A DNA stretch of 64,000 bases. It comes from an uncultured Clostridia bacterium. Lineage in GTDB: Bacteria > Bacillota > Clostridia > Christensenellales > CAAEEZ01. The notes below the pieces were generated by a model that did not search any database, was not told the DNA's origin, and saw only the letters and a list, made by a program, of their open reading frames with translations. This document shows positions 8,394 through 17,238 of the stretch, piece by piece; the stretch's first letter is position 1; each line of letters starts with the position of its first letter. The position numbers and the translations under genes were made by a program. The stretch lies in assembly GCA_934365195.1 (NCBI GenBank), contig CAKRNA010000002.1, positions 62,001-126,000 of the forward strand, read 5' to 3'.

Positions 8394-8867
8394 ATGAACG
8401 AAATAGAAATGCTACTAAACGAACTGGAAAACTTGATTTTGGACGGGAAAAGAAAGACTTTTTCGGACGAAATATCAATAAATAGGCAGCACGCTTTGGC
8501 TGTTTTGCACGATATCAAAAACGCCGTTCCGGATAGGATAAAAGAGGCGGATTACATCATAAAAAATCGTGACCAAATTATTAGCGACGCCGAGGAAAAA
8601 GCAAGAAACGTTTTGGATAACGCAAGCAAAAGGGCAAACGCTATGATTGACGAAAGCGAAATTCTTCGTACTGCCGAAAAAGAGGCAAAAGCCATGATTA
8701 ACGACACGAGAAGATATCTTGACAAACTAGAAATTGAAACCAGACGTAGCCTTCAAGAAACCATTGGAGAGTGTGAAAATACGCTTGGCGACACCTTAAA
8801 CTTACTTAGAAATTGCAGGGAGGATTTAAAGGGCTCGCTACTTAAAAGTGACGAGGGAGTAAGATAA
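8394..8867 (+). CDS. Coiled-coil protein of unknown function
   Basis: 157 residues, highly charged, with no signal peptide or membrane segment. After an N-terminal MLLNELENLILDGKRKTF segment (quoted in part) the protein is almost continuous heptad-like helix rich in Ala, Glu, Lys and Arg, resembling the stalk of ATP synthase b subunits or DivIVA-like proteins without their diagnostic domains. It begins directly after the coaD stop and ends 3 nt before the ABC ATPase. Comparable proteins occur next to coaD in other Clostridia. I do not assign a function. Confidence 0.7.
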   Translation: MNEIEMLLNELENLILDGKRKTFSDEISINRQHALAVLHDIKNAVPDRIKEADYIIKNRDQIISDAEEKARNVLDNASKRANAMIDESEILRTAEKEAKAMINDTRRYLDKLEIETRRSLQETIGECENTLGDTLNLLRNCREDLKGSLLKSDEGVR

Positions 8868-8870
8868 TAG

Positions 8871-9659
8871 ATGAAAAAAAACACCTTAAACATCGAGAAT
8901 TTAACTAAAACGTTTACACTAAGTAAAAAACAAATGAAGCTGGACGGCGTGACTTCTAATAAAAAAGTCGCTGTAAAAAACGTCAGTTTCAAGGCGTATT
9001 CGGGTGAAATTTTTGGCATTTTAGGTCCTAACGGCGCCGGGAAAACCACTACGCTGAGGTGCATAAGCACGTTATTAAAACCGGATAGCGGCAAGATTAC
9101 TATTGCCGGTCACGACGTTAAAGACGAGTTTAGCGTAAAAAGGGCTATTGGCTTTTTAACAAACGAACTAAAATTAGAAAATCAAATGACTCCACGTTAT
9201 GCTTTTGATTATTTTGCTAGGTTTTACGATATGGACCAAGCCGAAATAGACAGACGTAGAGTTTTTTTGTTCGAAAAATTCGGGATAGAAAGGTTTAGCG
9301 AGGTCAAATACGGAGATTTATCTACGGGTATGAAACAAAAAACTTCGCTTGCCGTTTCGCTTGCTCATGACCCTGACATTATTATTTTTGACGAGCCTAC
9401 GAACGGGCTTGATATTATTACGGCAAGGCAGGTAACCGACTATTTAAGGGAACTTAAAAACGAAGGTAAAACCGTGGTGATAAGCACGCATATAATGAGT
9501 TTGGTTGAAAAACTGTGCGATAGAGCGCTTATAATTATTGATGGCGAAAGCGTGATTGAAGATACTATCGAAAATATTTTGGCTATTGATAAGAGTAAGG
9601 ATTTAGAAGAGATTTTCTTTAAAATTTTTACCGAAAGGCAGGGCTTAAAGTATGAATAA
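8871..9659 (+). CDS. natA: ABC-2 transporter ATP-binding protein (NatA-like)
   Basis: ATPase subunit of an ABC-2 exporter. Walker A GPNGAGKTTT at about residue 53, signature LSTGMKQK, Walker B IIIFDEPTNGLD and the switch STHIM are intact over 262 residues. There is a longer than usual N-terminal hairpin (SKKQMKLDGVTSNKK) between the first strand and the A-loop region, a feature of NatA/CcmA-like ATPases. It overlaps the permease gene by 8 nt. Substrate is unknown; sodium export by NatAB is the named precedent, but drug or peptide export is equally possible. Confidence 0.85.
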   Translation: MKKNTLNIENLTKTFTLSKKQMKLDGVTSNKKVAVKNVSFKAYSGEIFGILGPNGAGKTTTLRCISTLLKPDSGKITIAGHDVKDEFSVKRAIGFLTNELKLENQMTPRYAFDYFARFYDMDQAEIDRRRVFLFEKFGIERFSEVKYGDLSTGMKQKTSLAVSLAHDPDIIIFDEPTNGLDIITARQVTDYLRELKNEGKTVVISTHIMSLVEKLCDRALIIIDGESVIEDTIENILAIDKSKDLEEIFFKIFTERQGLKYE

Positions 9660-10893
9660 GATATTTAATTTAGTTAAAAAAGAGTTTGATAAAGTATTCA
9701 AAAACGCTAGGTCGGTGCTTGCCACTTTTATTTTACCCGGGCTGCTTATTTTTATTACCTATACAATACTTGGTAACGTTACGTCTAGCCAAAAGGACGA
9801 TATGTCTAAGCAAACCTATAAAATTGCAGTTGTAAATGCCTCTACTACGTTTAACGAGGCTTATGCTAATTATAATGCGCTGTTAGAACAAGCAGGGAAA
9901 AAACTGAATTTTAAATTCGAAACCGTGGATAGTACGCTAGAAGACGTATCGGGAATAATCAATTATGACGAAAAAACGGCAACTGAGGAAGAAAAAGCGC
10001 TAAGAAGTAAAATTTATAGTTCGATTGAAAGGGAAGAATACGACGCTTGGCTTTGCTTTAACAAAAATTTTGACGAAAAACTAAATGCGCAAAACGTCAA
10101 CGACAAGGCGGTAGTAGGCGTTTTTGGAAAGGTTGCTTTTGATAAATCGCATTTTGCAACTACCAACGTAAATAGCATTATCGAGTCGATGCAACCAAAA
10201 CTAATACTTAAGACGCCGATTGATTTTAGCACCGAGAAGGATATATCCAAAACCTTGCTTGCAAGTTTTATTCCTATGATGCTGATGATATTCGTATTTG
10301 CAGGTGGAATGTCGGCAGGTGCGGATTCGATAGCGGGTGAAAAGGAAAGAGGAACGATATCGACTTTGTTAATGACTCCGATTAAGCGCAGCCACATATT
10401 ATACGGAAAGATTATTGCGCTTACGGTTATCACTTTGTTGGCTTCGGTTGGTCCGTTTATTGCAATAGTTCTTACTATTCCAAAATTGATGCAGAGTAGC
10501 GGAGTGAATTTATCTATCGGCGCAGGGCTAAGCGCAGGTATGGTACTAAATATTTTCGGGCTCGTTATAATTACGTCGTTACTTGCAACAAGCGTGTATT
10601 TAGTTATGTCTACGATTGCAAAAAGCGTGAAAGAAGCCACTATGTTTGCCTCGCCAACTTATATTTTAGTAGTAGTGCTTGCGGTTATCTCTACTTATAT
10701 AACAGCGCCAAGCATTTGGCTTTACTTTGTGCCGTTTATGAACGTAGCGCTTGCGCTTAACGGGGCAATCAGCGAAACGCTTACTGTTGGGGCTACGTTA
10801 TCAACTATTTTTTCTTCACTTGCATACTCTATAATCTTGATTGTACTTGCGATTAAATTGTTTAATAACGAACGAATATTATATTCAAAATAG
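9652..10893 (+). CDS. natB: ABC-2 transporter permease (NatB-like)
   Basis: Membrane subunit for the ATPase before it. 413 residues: one TM helix near residues 20-42, a large extracytoplasmic domain to about residue 190, then a five- to six-helix block starting LLASFIPMMLMIFVFAGG (quoted in part) with the ABC-2 signature AGEKERGTISTLLMTP. This matches the NatB/YhaP type. The gene ends 12 nt before the convergent ylbJ stop. Confidence 0.85.
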   Translation: MNKIFNLVKKEFDKVFKNARSVLATFILPGLLIFITYTILGNVTSSQKDDMSKQTYKIAVVNASTTFNEAYANYNALLEQAGKKLNFKFETVDSTLEDVSGIINYDEKTATEEEKALRSKIYSSIEREEYDAWLCFNKNFDEKLNAQNVNDKAVVGVFGKVAFDKSHFATTNVNSIIESMQPKLILKTPIDFSTEKDISKTLLASFIPMMLMIFVFAGGMSAGADSIAGEKERGTISTLLMTPIKRSHILYGKIIALTVITLLASVGPFIAIVLTIPKLMQSSGVNLSIGAGLSAGMVLNIFGLVIITSLLATSVYLVMSTIAKSVKEATMFASPTYILVVVLAVISTYITAPSIWLYFVPFMNVALALNGAISETLTVGATLSTIFSSLAYSIILIVLAIKLFNNERILYSK

Positions 10894-10904
10894 TGCATAA
10901 ATAT

Positions 10905-11891
10905 TCATTTAATACCGAATATTAAACATAATAAAATACAGATAACGGGGGCAATAACTGTTCCCGTTATTTTTATTAAAATTAGTTTTGATAGTTTTAC
11001 GTTTAAAGTTGATAAAAAGGCTAATGATTGAAAAAATATACATGCTCCGCCAAAGTAAAGTAAACCGGACGAAATACACAGGGTTAGTCTTATATTTTCA
11101 GTAAGTAGGCTTAGTAGTTTTAGCCCTTTCGTTATCTCGAAAAAGGATATTACTAGGGGAGTAGAATAGGGCTTTGGAACGGACAGTAGTGTGAAAATGT
11201 TAGATAGTATTTTGCTAAAAAAGTCGATAATTTTGTATGCGCTAAATACTTCGATAATTAGGTTAAAGATGCAAATAAACCCAAAAACGATTAGGGCGCT
11301 GTTTACGGTGTTTTGCATAACGCTAAGCAGCGTTTCGTTGCTATTGCTTAGCGACACAATGCTGTTTTTACTGTCGGTGTACTTACTTTTATTTTTTAAA
11401 ATTTTAGAGTAAAATAGCCCGTTTATTAAGGCGGTAATATATTGACTAAGCATTAAAATAATGCCGTAAGGCACGCTATTAAGCATTGTTCCGCCAACGG
11501 TTACTATAATAAACAGCGGATTTGATATTGAGTTTAGTGCGTAGGTGACGTATACGTCATAAAGGGTAAGATTGCCGTTTTTTGTTTCGTCCACGATGGC
11601 TTTTGCGCTCATAGGGTAGCCCGAAGTCAGCCCGACGAAGACGGGGTAGCACGAGTTACTATTTAGTTTAAAAATCCTATTTAAAGGCTTGTAAAGTAAT
11701 TTTACGATTAGGTTATCCGCTTTGAATAATTTTAGTAGATTTATTATAAAAGTAAAGGTAAAAAGCGACGGGAAAACGCAGTAAAAAAACAGGCTTGCCC
11801 CGTCTATTAAATAGGACTGGGTTATCGTGGGGTTTACAAAAAAAGAGGACAAAAAAAATGCTGAAAAAAACAGCACGACCAGTTGTTGCAT
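10905..11891 (-). CDS. ylbJ: YlbJ-family sporulation membrane protein
   Basis: Polytopic membrane protein of the nucleoside-recognition/Gate family, with about eight TM helices and the motifs CVFPSLFTF, GLTSGYPMSAKAI and NSISNPLFI. In Bacillus, YlbJ is made in the mother cell and is needed for spore cortex formation. At 328 residues it is shorter than Bacillus YlbJ (about 400). It sits between coaD and ylbM as in Bacillus, which supports the name. No clear ribosome site precedes ATG 11891. Sporulation of this organism is inference only. Confidence 0.75.
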   Translation of the reverse strand: MQQLVVLFFSAFFLSSFFVNPTITQSYLIDGASLFFYCVFPSLFTFTFIINLLKLFKADNLIVKLLYKPLNRIFKLNSNSCYPVFVGLTSGYPMSAKAIVDETKNGNLTLYDVYVTYALNSISNPLFIIVTVGGTMLNSVPYGIILMLSQYITALINGLFYSKILKNKSKYTDSKNSIVSLSNSNETLLSVMQNTVNSALIVFGFICIFNLIIEVFSAYKIIDFFSKILSNIFTLLSVPKPYSTPLVISFFEITKGLKLLSLLTENIRLTLCISSGLLYFGGACIFFQSLAFLSTLNVKLSKLILIKITGTVIAPVICILLCLIFGIK

Positions 11892-11919
11892 AGTAAAATA
11901 TACGCAAAAAGCATTTAGA

Positions 11920-13044
11920 TTATTCTACGATTATCATATTTCTTTTTTCGTTATTTTTCGTGGATATTCCGTACAAAACGTTTGCCTTTTCGTCCACGTC
12001 ATAGACAAGTTTTTCGTTTTCGTCAAGGCATTTTACGTCGGAGTACTTTGTGATTACTTTTGTATAATTATTCAAATAGCCAAGTGCGGATAGTTTGTCT
12101 TTTTTAATGGCAAGCACCGAGCAGTATCCAACGTTTTGCGCTTTTTTAATTAGGTTTTTACTTATTCCAAGGCAGGCTGATACAAGCGCCCTATCTAGCC
12201 TTGAATCAGAGTATCTTTTGGTTTGAAGTTTACTAAAAAAGTCCTCGTAACTGCTTGCTGATTTTATTGCTTGAAGTATCCTGTTTTCCAGCCCCTCGCT
12301 AATCCCCGCAATATCGGATAGTTCCTCCTTGGTTTTGGTTAGGATAGCGCCCAAAATCATATCCTGAATTTTGGTGTTTAAAGTGGCGTGAACAAACTTT
12401 TCGTAGGAGTACTCGGGCATATAAGGTTTTGCTTCCTCCTTGCAGGTTAGGTTTCTAATAGCGGTTGCAGATAGGTAGCCGCCCACTTCGTTATTAGCGT
12501 TAAAATTATTCACTCTTTTAACCGTGTGCAGACTGATATTAGGGTAGTCAAGGCTGCGTTTTACGTACTCTAAGGCAAGAATATCGTTAGAGCCGACGTC
12601 GTACACGGTTTTAAGTGCGTTTGTGGTTGCGTTTCCGTAGCCTAGCCCCGTTTTTAGCCCCTCTTTTACAAGGGCGTCATATTCTTGCGATTTGGTGAAA
12701 TTTGCAAGGCTTATAAGTTTGTCCACACTACCTAGTTCGCTTCCGAACGACAAGGTGACCGACGGTAAATTTTTGATTACGTTTACAGAGCCAAGACTGA
12801 AATATTCTGCGCTATTTACGGCAAAAACGGTGGGTATTTCTACTACTATATCAAAACCTTGCTTAATGGCAATAGTACTTCTTTCGTACTTATTTAAAAC
12901 GGCGCTTTTTCCACGCTGAGTGAAATTACCGCTCATTACGGCTATCGTAACGTCGGGATTAGTTTCCGCTTTCGCCTTATTAAGTTGGTACAAATGCCCG
13001 TTGTGAAATGGGTTGTACTCTGAAATAATTGCAGTAATTTTCAT
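11920..13044 (-). CDS. tmcAL: tRNA(Met) cytidine acetate ligase
   Basis: YlbM/TmcAL activates acetate with ATP and places it on C34 of elongator tRNA-Met to form ac4C. The 374-residue protein opens IISEYNPFHNGHLYQL with the HxGH nucleotidyltransferase motif and continues MSGNFTQRGKSAVLNKYER, both diagnostic. It is slightly short for the family (about 400). It lies 28 nt upstream of ylbJ on the same strand and is divergent from pta; no good ribosome site is visible. Its acetate requirement makes the neighbouring acetate-forming genes notable. Confidence 0.92.
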   Translation of the reverse strand: MKITAIISEYNPFHNGHLYQLNKAKAETNPDVTIAVMSGNFTQRGKSAVLNKYERSTIAIKQGFDIVVEIPTVFAVNSAEYFSLGSVNVIKNLPSVTLSFGSELGSVDKLISLANFTKSQEYDALVKEGLKTGLGYGNATTNALKTVYDVGSNDILALEYVKRSLDYPNISLHTVKRVNNFNANNEVGGYLSATAIRNLTCKEEAKPYMPEYSYEKFVHATLNTKIQDMILGAILTKTKEELSDIAGISEGLENRILQAIKSASSYEDFFSKLQTKRYSDSRLDRALVSACLGISKNLIKKAQNVGYCSVLAIKKDKLSALGYLNNYTKVITKYSDVKCLDENEKLVYDVDEKANVLYGISTKNNEKRNMIIVE

Positions 13045-13071
13045 AATATTTGCTTTTTTAGTAAGGTTTAT

Positions 13072-13100
13072 TTGATTTTAATATTTATTAGTAGTATAAT
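13072..13100 (+). promoter_or_regulatory. SigA-type promoter of pta-ackA
   Basis: TTGATT (13072-13077), a 17-nt spacer and TATAAT (13095-13100). The leader to ATG 13154 is about 47 nt and carries GAGGAG at 13143-13148. Confidence 0.75.
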
Positions 13101-13153
13101 TATATAGCATTTTCCAAGAAAAAGAAAGTAAAAAGACGTTTTGAGGAGTTAAA

Positions 13154-14152
13154 ATGAATTCATTTTTAGAAAATTTGTACAAAAGAGCAATCGATGCTAA
13201 CAAAAGAGTAGTACTAGCAGAGGGCTTTGACAAAAGAGTTGTTAAGGCTGCCGAAATGGCTACTAAACTTGGTCTTGCCAAAATCACCTTGCTAGGAAGC
13301 CCTGACGAAATCAAGGCTAACAACCCTGACGTAGACCTAACTGACGTGGATATTATCGACTTTTCAAAAAGCGAAAAAATCCAAGAGTACGCTAGCGTTC
13401 TTTACGAAATCCGTAAGTACAAGGGTTTGACCGAGGAGCAAGCGAAATATATGGTTTCGTCTAGCCCGCTTTACTATGGCGCTACTATGGTAAAATCCGG
13501 TGATGCAGACGGTATGGTTGCTGGCGCTGTGTTCTCGTCGGGCGACGTTCTAAGGGCTGCGCTACAAGTAATCAAGAGTGCTCCCGGCATTAAGACGGTA
13601 TCTAGTTGCTTTATTATGAAATTAGACGAGTCTTTCAAGTACAAGAAGGACGACGTTATGGTATTTGCCGATTGTGCGGTTGTTCCTATGCCTGACGCCG
13701 AGCAATTATCCGATATTGCTATTGCCGCTAGCGAATCCGCTAAAAACATTGCAGGTATCGAGCCAAGAATTGCAATGCTAAGTTTCTCAACCAGAGGAAG
13801 CGCTAAGCACGAAGTGGTAGAAAAGGTTCAACAAGCCACCCAAAAAGTAAGAGAAAAAGCGCCGTATCTTGTTGTAGACGGAGATTTGCAACTTGACGCC
13901 GCTATCGTTGAGAGCGTTGCAAAACAAAAGGCAGGAGACAGTAACGTTGCAGGTAGGGCAAACGTGCTTGTATTCCCTAACCTTGAAGCAGGTAATATCG
14001 GCTACAAGATTGCGCAAAGGTTTGGTAACTGCGAGGCTTACGGACCTATTATGCAAGGTCTTGACAAGCCTATCAACGACCTAAGCAGAGGTTGTATCGC
14101 CGAGGATATCGTATCCGTTATTGCTATTACTGCTTTGCAAGCAAACAAATAA
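13154..14152 (+). CDS. pta: Phosphate acetyltransferase
   Basis: Converts acetyl-CoA and phosphate to acetyl phosphate in the fermentative ATP-yielding route. 332 residues, the short catalytic-domain form usual in Clostridia, with RVVLAEGFDKRVVKAAE, SSPLYYGATMVKSGDADGMV (quoted in part), MLSFSTRGS and NVLVFPNLEAGNIGYK. GAGGAG precedes the ATG. It is followed by ackA after 10 nt and shares its promoter. Confidence 0.96.
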   Translation: MNSFLENLYKRAIDANKRVVLAEGFDKRVVKAAEMATKLGLAKITLLGSPDEIKANNPDVDLTDVDIIDFSKSEKIQEYASVLYEIRKYKGLTEEQAKYMVSSSPLYYGATMVKSGDADGMVAGAVFSSGDVLRAALQVIKSAPGIKTVSSCFIMKLDESFKYKKDDVMVFADCAVVPMPDAEQLSDIAIAASESAKNIAGIEPRIAMLSFSTRGSAKHEVVEKVQQATQKVREKAPYLVVDGDLQLDAAIVESVAKQKAGDSNVAGRANVLVFPNLEAGNIGYKIAQRFGNCEAYGPIMQGLDKPINDLSRGCIAEDIVSVIAITALQANK

Positions 14153-14162
14153 GGAGAGAATT

Positions 14163-15356
14163 ATGAAAATTTTGGTTATAAATGCAGGAAGTTCTAGTTT
14201 GAAGTATCAACTTATCGATATGGAAAACGAAAACGTGATTGCAAAAGGTATTTGTGAAAAAATAGGAATTGAAGATTCTAAAATCACCCAAAAGAGTGAT
14301 AAAGGTGAAATTTCTTACAATAAATATATGCCTAACCACAAAGTTGCTATGGAACTTGTTCTTAGCGCTTTGACCGATGAAAACAAGGGCGTTATAAAGA
14401 GCGTGGACGAGATCGATGCAGTAGGCCACAGAGTACTTCACGCAAAGGACGACTTTAAGGAGTCTGTGCTTGCTAATGACGAAACCTTGGCAATCTGCGA
14501 CAAAAACACCGAGTTCGGACCATTACACATGGCTGCTAATATCGGTTGCGTAAGGTCTTGTATGGAAATTATGCCCAAAACCCCTATGGGACTTGTATTT
14601 GACACGCAATTCCATAGCACTATGCCTGCAAAGGCGTTTATGTACGGCATTAAGTACGAAGACTACGAGAAGTACGGCGTAAGAAAGTACGGCTTCCACG
14701 GTACCAGTCACAAATACGTTAGTAGTGTAGCAAACGAGTTCTTGGGCAAAGAGCACTCCAAAATCGTTACTTGCCACCTAGGAAACGGCTCTTCAATTTC
14801 TGCTGTTGTAGACGGCAAATGCGTAGACACCACTATGGGCTTTACTCCGCTTGAAGGAATGATAATGGGTACTAGATGCGGCAATATCGACGCTGCTGCC
14901 GTTGAGTTTTTGGGCAAAAAACTTGGTAAATCAAGCGCTGAAATGGTTACCTACCTAAACAAAGAATGCGGACTTCAAGGTGTTGGCGGCGTAATCGGTG
15001 GCGATTGCAGAGATTTGCATAAGAAAATGAACGAGGGCGACAGCCACGCTGTTCTTGCTTTTGATATGCTTTGCTACCATATTAAAAAACATATCGGTAG
15101 TTTTGCTGCCGCTATGGGCGGACTTGATATGATTGTTTTCACCGGCGGAATAGGCGAGCACGACGAGGATATTAGAAGAATTGCTACTGAAAATCTTGAG
15201 TTTATGGGCGTTGAACTAGACGAAGAAAAGAACAACGCTAAACTTGATAAAGACGTAAACGTTATATCAAAAGACGGCTCAAAAGTGGTTGTAGCGGTTA
15301 TTCCTACCAACGAAGAGTTAGTAATAGCAAGAGAAACTGCAAATTTAATAAAGTAA
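14163..15356 (+). CDS. ackA: Acetate kinase
   Basis: Makes acetate and ATP from acetyl phosphate. The 397-residue protein has the family start MKILVINAGSSSLKYQL, the catalytic region FDTQFHSTMP, GFHGTSHKYV, HLGNGSS and FTGGIGEHD. I use ATG 14163 with GGAG 14151-14156 upstream; an earlier ATG at 14121 inside pta lacks family similarity. The pta-ackA pair between tmcAL and ylbN occurs in other Clostridia. Confidence 0.96.
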   Translation: MKILVINAGSSSLKYQLIDMENENVIAKGICEKIGIEDSKITQKSDKGEISYNKYMPNHKVAMELVLSALTDENKGVIKSVDEIDAVGHRVLHAKDDFKESVLANDETLAICDKNTEFGPLHMAANIGCVRSCMEIMPKTPMGLVFDTQFHSTMPAKAFMYGIKYEDYEKYGVRKYGFHGTSHKYVSSVANEFLGKEHSKIVTCHLGNGSSISAVVDGKCVDTTMGFTPLEGMIMGTRCGNIDAAAVEFLGKKLGKSSAEMVTYLNKECGLQGVGGVIGGDCRDLHKKMNEGDSHAVLAFDMLCYHIKKHIGSFAAAMGGLDMIVFTGGIGEHDEDIRRIATENLEFMGVELDEEKNNAKLDKDVNVISKDGSKVVVAVIPTNEELVIARETANLIK

Positions 15357-15379
15357 TTACTTGAAAATATAAAAATTGT

Positions 15380-15408
15380 TTGACAAATAATCTAAATTTT
15401 TATATAAT
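15380..15408 (+). promoter_or_regulatory. Full-consensus SigA promoter for ylbN-rpmF
   Basis: TTGACA (15380-15385), 17-nt spacer, TATAAT (15403-15408): all twelve consensus bases with ideal spacing. This predicts strong constitutive transcription of the ribosomal L32 unit. Transcription would start near 15415. Confidence 0.85.
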
Positions 15409-15432
15409 CAAAAAAGATAAAACGAGGTATAT

Positions 15433-15978
15433 ATGGTAATAGATTTCCGTAACGCTGTCGAAATGGAGATATATCCTATTAGCGCCGAGGTGGAAGTTCC
15501 CGCCGAAGTTCTGGACGGATACTACGAGGCAGAAATAAATGGTGTACCTCATCTAGACGGATGGTACGTTTTGGCGGACGATAAGTTGACTGTAAACGTA
15601 ACGCTTAACGTGGATATCACCTTTAAGTGCGACCGTTGTCTAGAACCCGTAAAGCGTCATTTCGAGGTAAAAGTCGCCGAAGTTTACGTAAGTAAGGCTA
15701 GCGCAACGGGTGATTGCGAGTTCGTCTACGACAAAAACGTTATTGATATTAGCGATTTGCTAAGAGAAGGGCTACTTTTAGAACTTCCTATGTCGGTTTT
15801 GTGTGATGAGGATTGCAAAGGTTTGTGTCCTAAATGCGGCACAAACTTAAATAAAGGTAAGTGTGATTGTAAATTCGACGAGGAAGAACCCGAAATCGAC
15901 GACAGCAATCCGTTTGCCAAACTAAAAGACTTTAATATGAAATCAGGAGGTGCGAACAATGGCAGTACCAAAGGGTAA
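15433..15978 (+). CDS. yceD: DUF177/YceD-family protein (YlbN)
   Basis: 181-residue member of the YceD/YlbN family, linked to large ribosomal subunit or 23S rRNA accumulation. It has the family C-D-R-C-L motif (FKCDRCLEPVKRHFEV) and a C-terminal cysteine set DEDCKGLCPKCGTNLNKGKCDC (quoted in part) that probably binds zinc. A ribosome site (CGAGG) precedes ATG 15433. Its 3' end overlaps rpmF by 20 nt, matching the invariant yceD-rpmF pairing. Confidence 0.88.
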   Translation: MVIDFRNAVEMEIYPISAEVEVPAEVLDGYYEAEINGVPHLDGWYVLADDKLTVNVTLNVDITFKCDRCLEPVKRHFEVKVAEVYVSKASATGDCEFVYDKNVIDISDLLREGLLLELPMSVLCDEDCKGLCPKCGTNLNKGKCDCKFDEEEPEIDDSNPFAKLKDFNMKSGGANNGSTKG

Positions 15979-16153
15979 AACTTCAAGAGCAAGAAAAAAC
16001 AGTAGAGCGGCTAACTGGAAATTAACTCCCGCTAATTTGAGCGAGTGTCCACAATGTCACGAATTAAAACAAAGTCATAAAGTATGTCCTAAGTGCGGAT
16101 ACTATGATGGAAAACTTGTTGTTGACAAGACTGAAAAAGAAATTAAAGACTAA
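15959..16153 (+). CDS. rpmF: Ribosomal protein L32
   Basis: 64-residue component of the 50S subunit with MAVPKGKTSRARKNSR at the start and a zinc ribbon of two pairs, CPQC and CPKC, so this is the zinc-binding (C+) form. ATG 15959 is set by AGGAGG at 15945-15950, located inside the end of yceD. No zinc-independent copy is seen in the window. Confidence 0.96.
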   Translation: MAVPKGKTSRARKNSRAANWKLTPANLSECPQCHELKQSHKVCPKCGYYDGKLVVDKTEKEIKD

Positions 16154-16170
16154 TTTTTTGGCTCTTTTAT

Positions 16171-16200
16171 AGAGGTAAGATAACCTTACCTCTTTTTTTT
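16171..16200 (+). terminator. Rho-independent terminator after rpmF
   Basis: AGAGGTAAG (16171-16179), loop ATAAC, CTTACCTCT (16185-16193) and a run of T to 16200. It separates rpmF from plsX. Confidence 0.92.
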
Positions 16201-16221
16201 GTATAGTAAAAAAGGTGATTT

Positions 16222-17238
16222 ATGAAAATTGTTTTAGATGCTTTCGGCGGCGATAACGCACCCGAGGAGATTGTAAAAGGCGGACTGCTTGCCTTAGAGC
16301 AAGACGAAAAACTTGAACTTATTTTCGTTGGTAAAAAGGAAGAAATCGAAAAGTTTACCGAGGGAAAATTTGCCAGTAGAATTGAAATTGTGGACGCTAG
16401 GGAAGTAATCACTATGGACGACGTCCCAACAACTGCAATTAGGCAAAAAAAGGATAGTTCGCTAGTAAAAGCGTTTGGCGAACTTACAAGTAGAGAGGAC
16501 GTAGGCGCAATAGTTTCTGCAGGTAGCACCGGTGCTGTACTTACGGGCGCTGTGCTAAAAGTGGGCAGAATACCAAAAATATCACGTCCTGCGCTTGCTC
16601 CCGTTCTTCCAAAACTTGTTAATGGTGGCGGAGTGGTGCTTATTGACTGCGGTGCTAACGCCGAGTGTAAGCCTATTAACCTATGCCATTTTGCGCTAAT
16701 GGGTAAGTGCTACGCCGAAACTTTTTTGGGCGTGAAAAATCCTAGGATTGCTTTGTTAAATATCGGTAGCGAAAGCCATAAAGGTGGCAGTTTGCAACAA
16801 GAAACCTACAAAATGCTATCCGAAATGGATATAAACTTCGTTGGCAACGTTGAGGGTAGGGATATGCTGGAAGATACTTGCGACGTAATCGTTAGCGACG
16901 GATACAGCGGAAATATCGCCCTTAAAACTTGCGAAGGCACGGCAATGGGCTTGCTTAACGAGATAAAAGGTCAAATTAAATCGGGCGGGCTTAAAGCAAA
17001 ATTAGGCGCGCTACTACTTAAAGGTACTTTTAGAAACATCAAAAAGAAAATGGACTACAACGAGATAGGCGGAGCGGCATTTTTGGGCGTGAAAAAAGTG
17101 GTAATAAAAGCGCACGGTTCGTCTAAGGCAAAAAGCATACTTGCAGCCATAAATCAAGCCAAATCTATGATTAGTCAAAATATGGTTGATAGAATTAAAG
17201 AGGGGCTTGAAAAAGAGAATTTTTCAGTAAACGAATAA
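16222..17238 (+). CDS. plsX: Phosphate acyltransferase PlsX
   Basis: Converts acyl-ACP to acyl phosphate for phosphatidic acid synthesis through PlsY. 338 residues starting MKIVLDAFGGDNAPEEIVKG, with SAGSTGAVL, LIDCGANAE and SDGYSGNIALKT, all PlsX motifs. AAGGTG precedes the ATG. The stop overlaps the rnc start (TAATG). Unlike many Bacillota, no fapR, fab or acpP genes lie beside it. Confidence 0.95.
   Translation: MKIVLDAFGGDNAPEEIVKGGLLALEQDEKLELIFVGKKEEIEKFTEGKFASRIEIVDAREVITMDDVPTTAIRQKKDSSLVKAFGELTSREDVGAIVSAGSTGAVLTGAVLKVGRIPKISRPALAPVLPKLVNGGGVVLIDCGANAECKPINLCHFALMGKCYAETFLGVKNPRIALLNIGSESHKGGSLQQETYKMLSEMDINFVGNVEGRDMLEDTCDVIVSDGYSGNIALKTCEGTAMGLLNEIKGQIKSGGLKAKLGALLLKGTFRNIKKKMDYNEIGGAAFLGVKKVVIKAHGSSKAKSILAAINQAKSMISQNMVDRIKEGLEKENFSVNE

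Noticed and set aside
10014..10640. Long minus-strand open frame (208 codons) inside natB
   Set aside because: It is antisense to a well-supported permease, has no ribosome site and shows no recognisable motif; codon bias of the plus strand explains it.
10899..10923. Hairpin between natB and ylbJ as a bidirectional terminator
   Set aside because: AATATTC/GAATATT is AT-only, the loop is 10 nt and no T-tract follows, and it overlaps the ylbJ stop.
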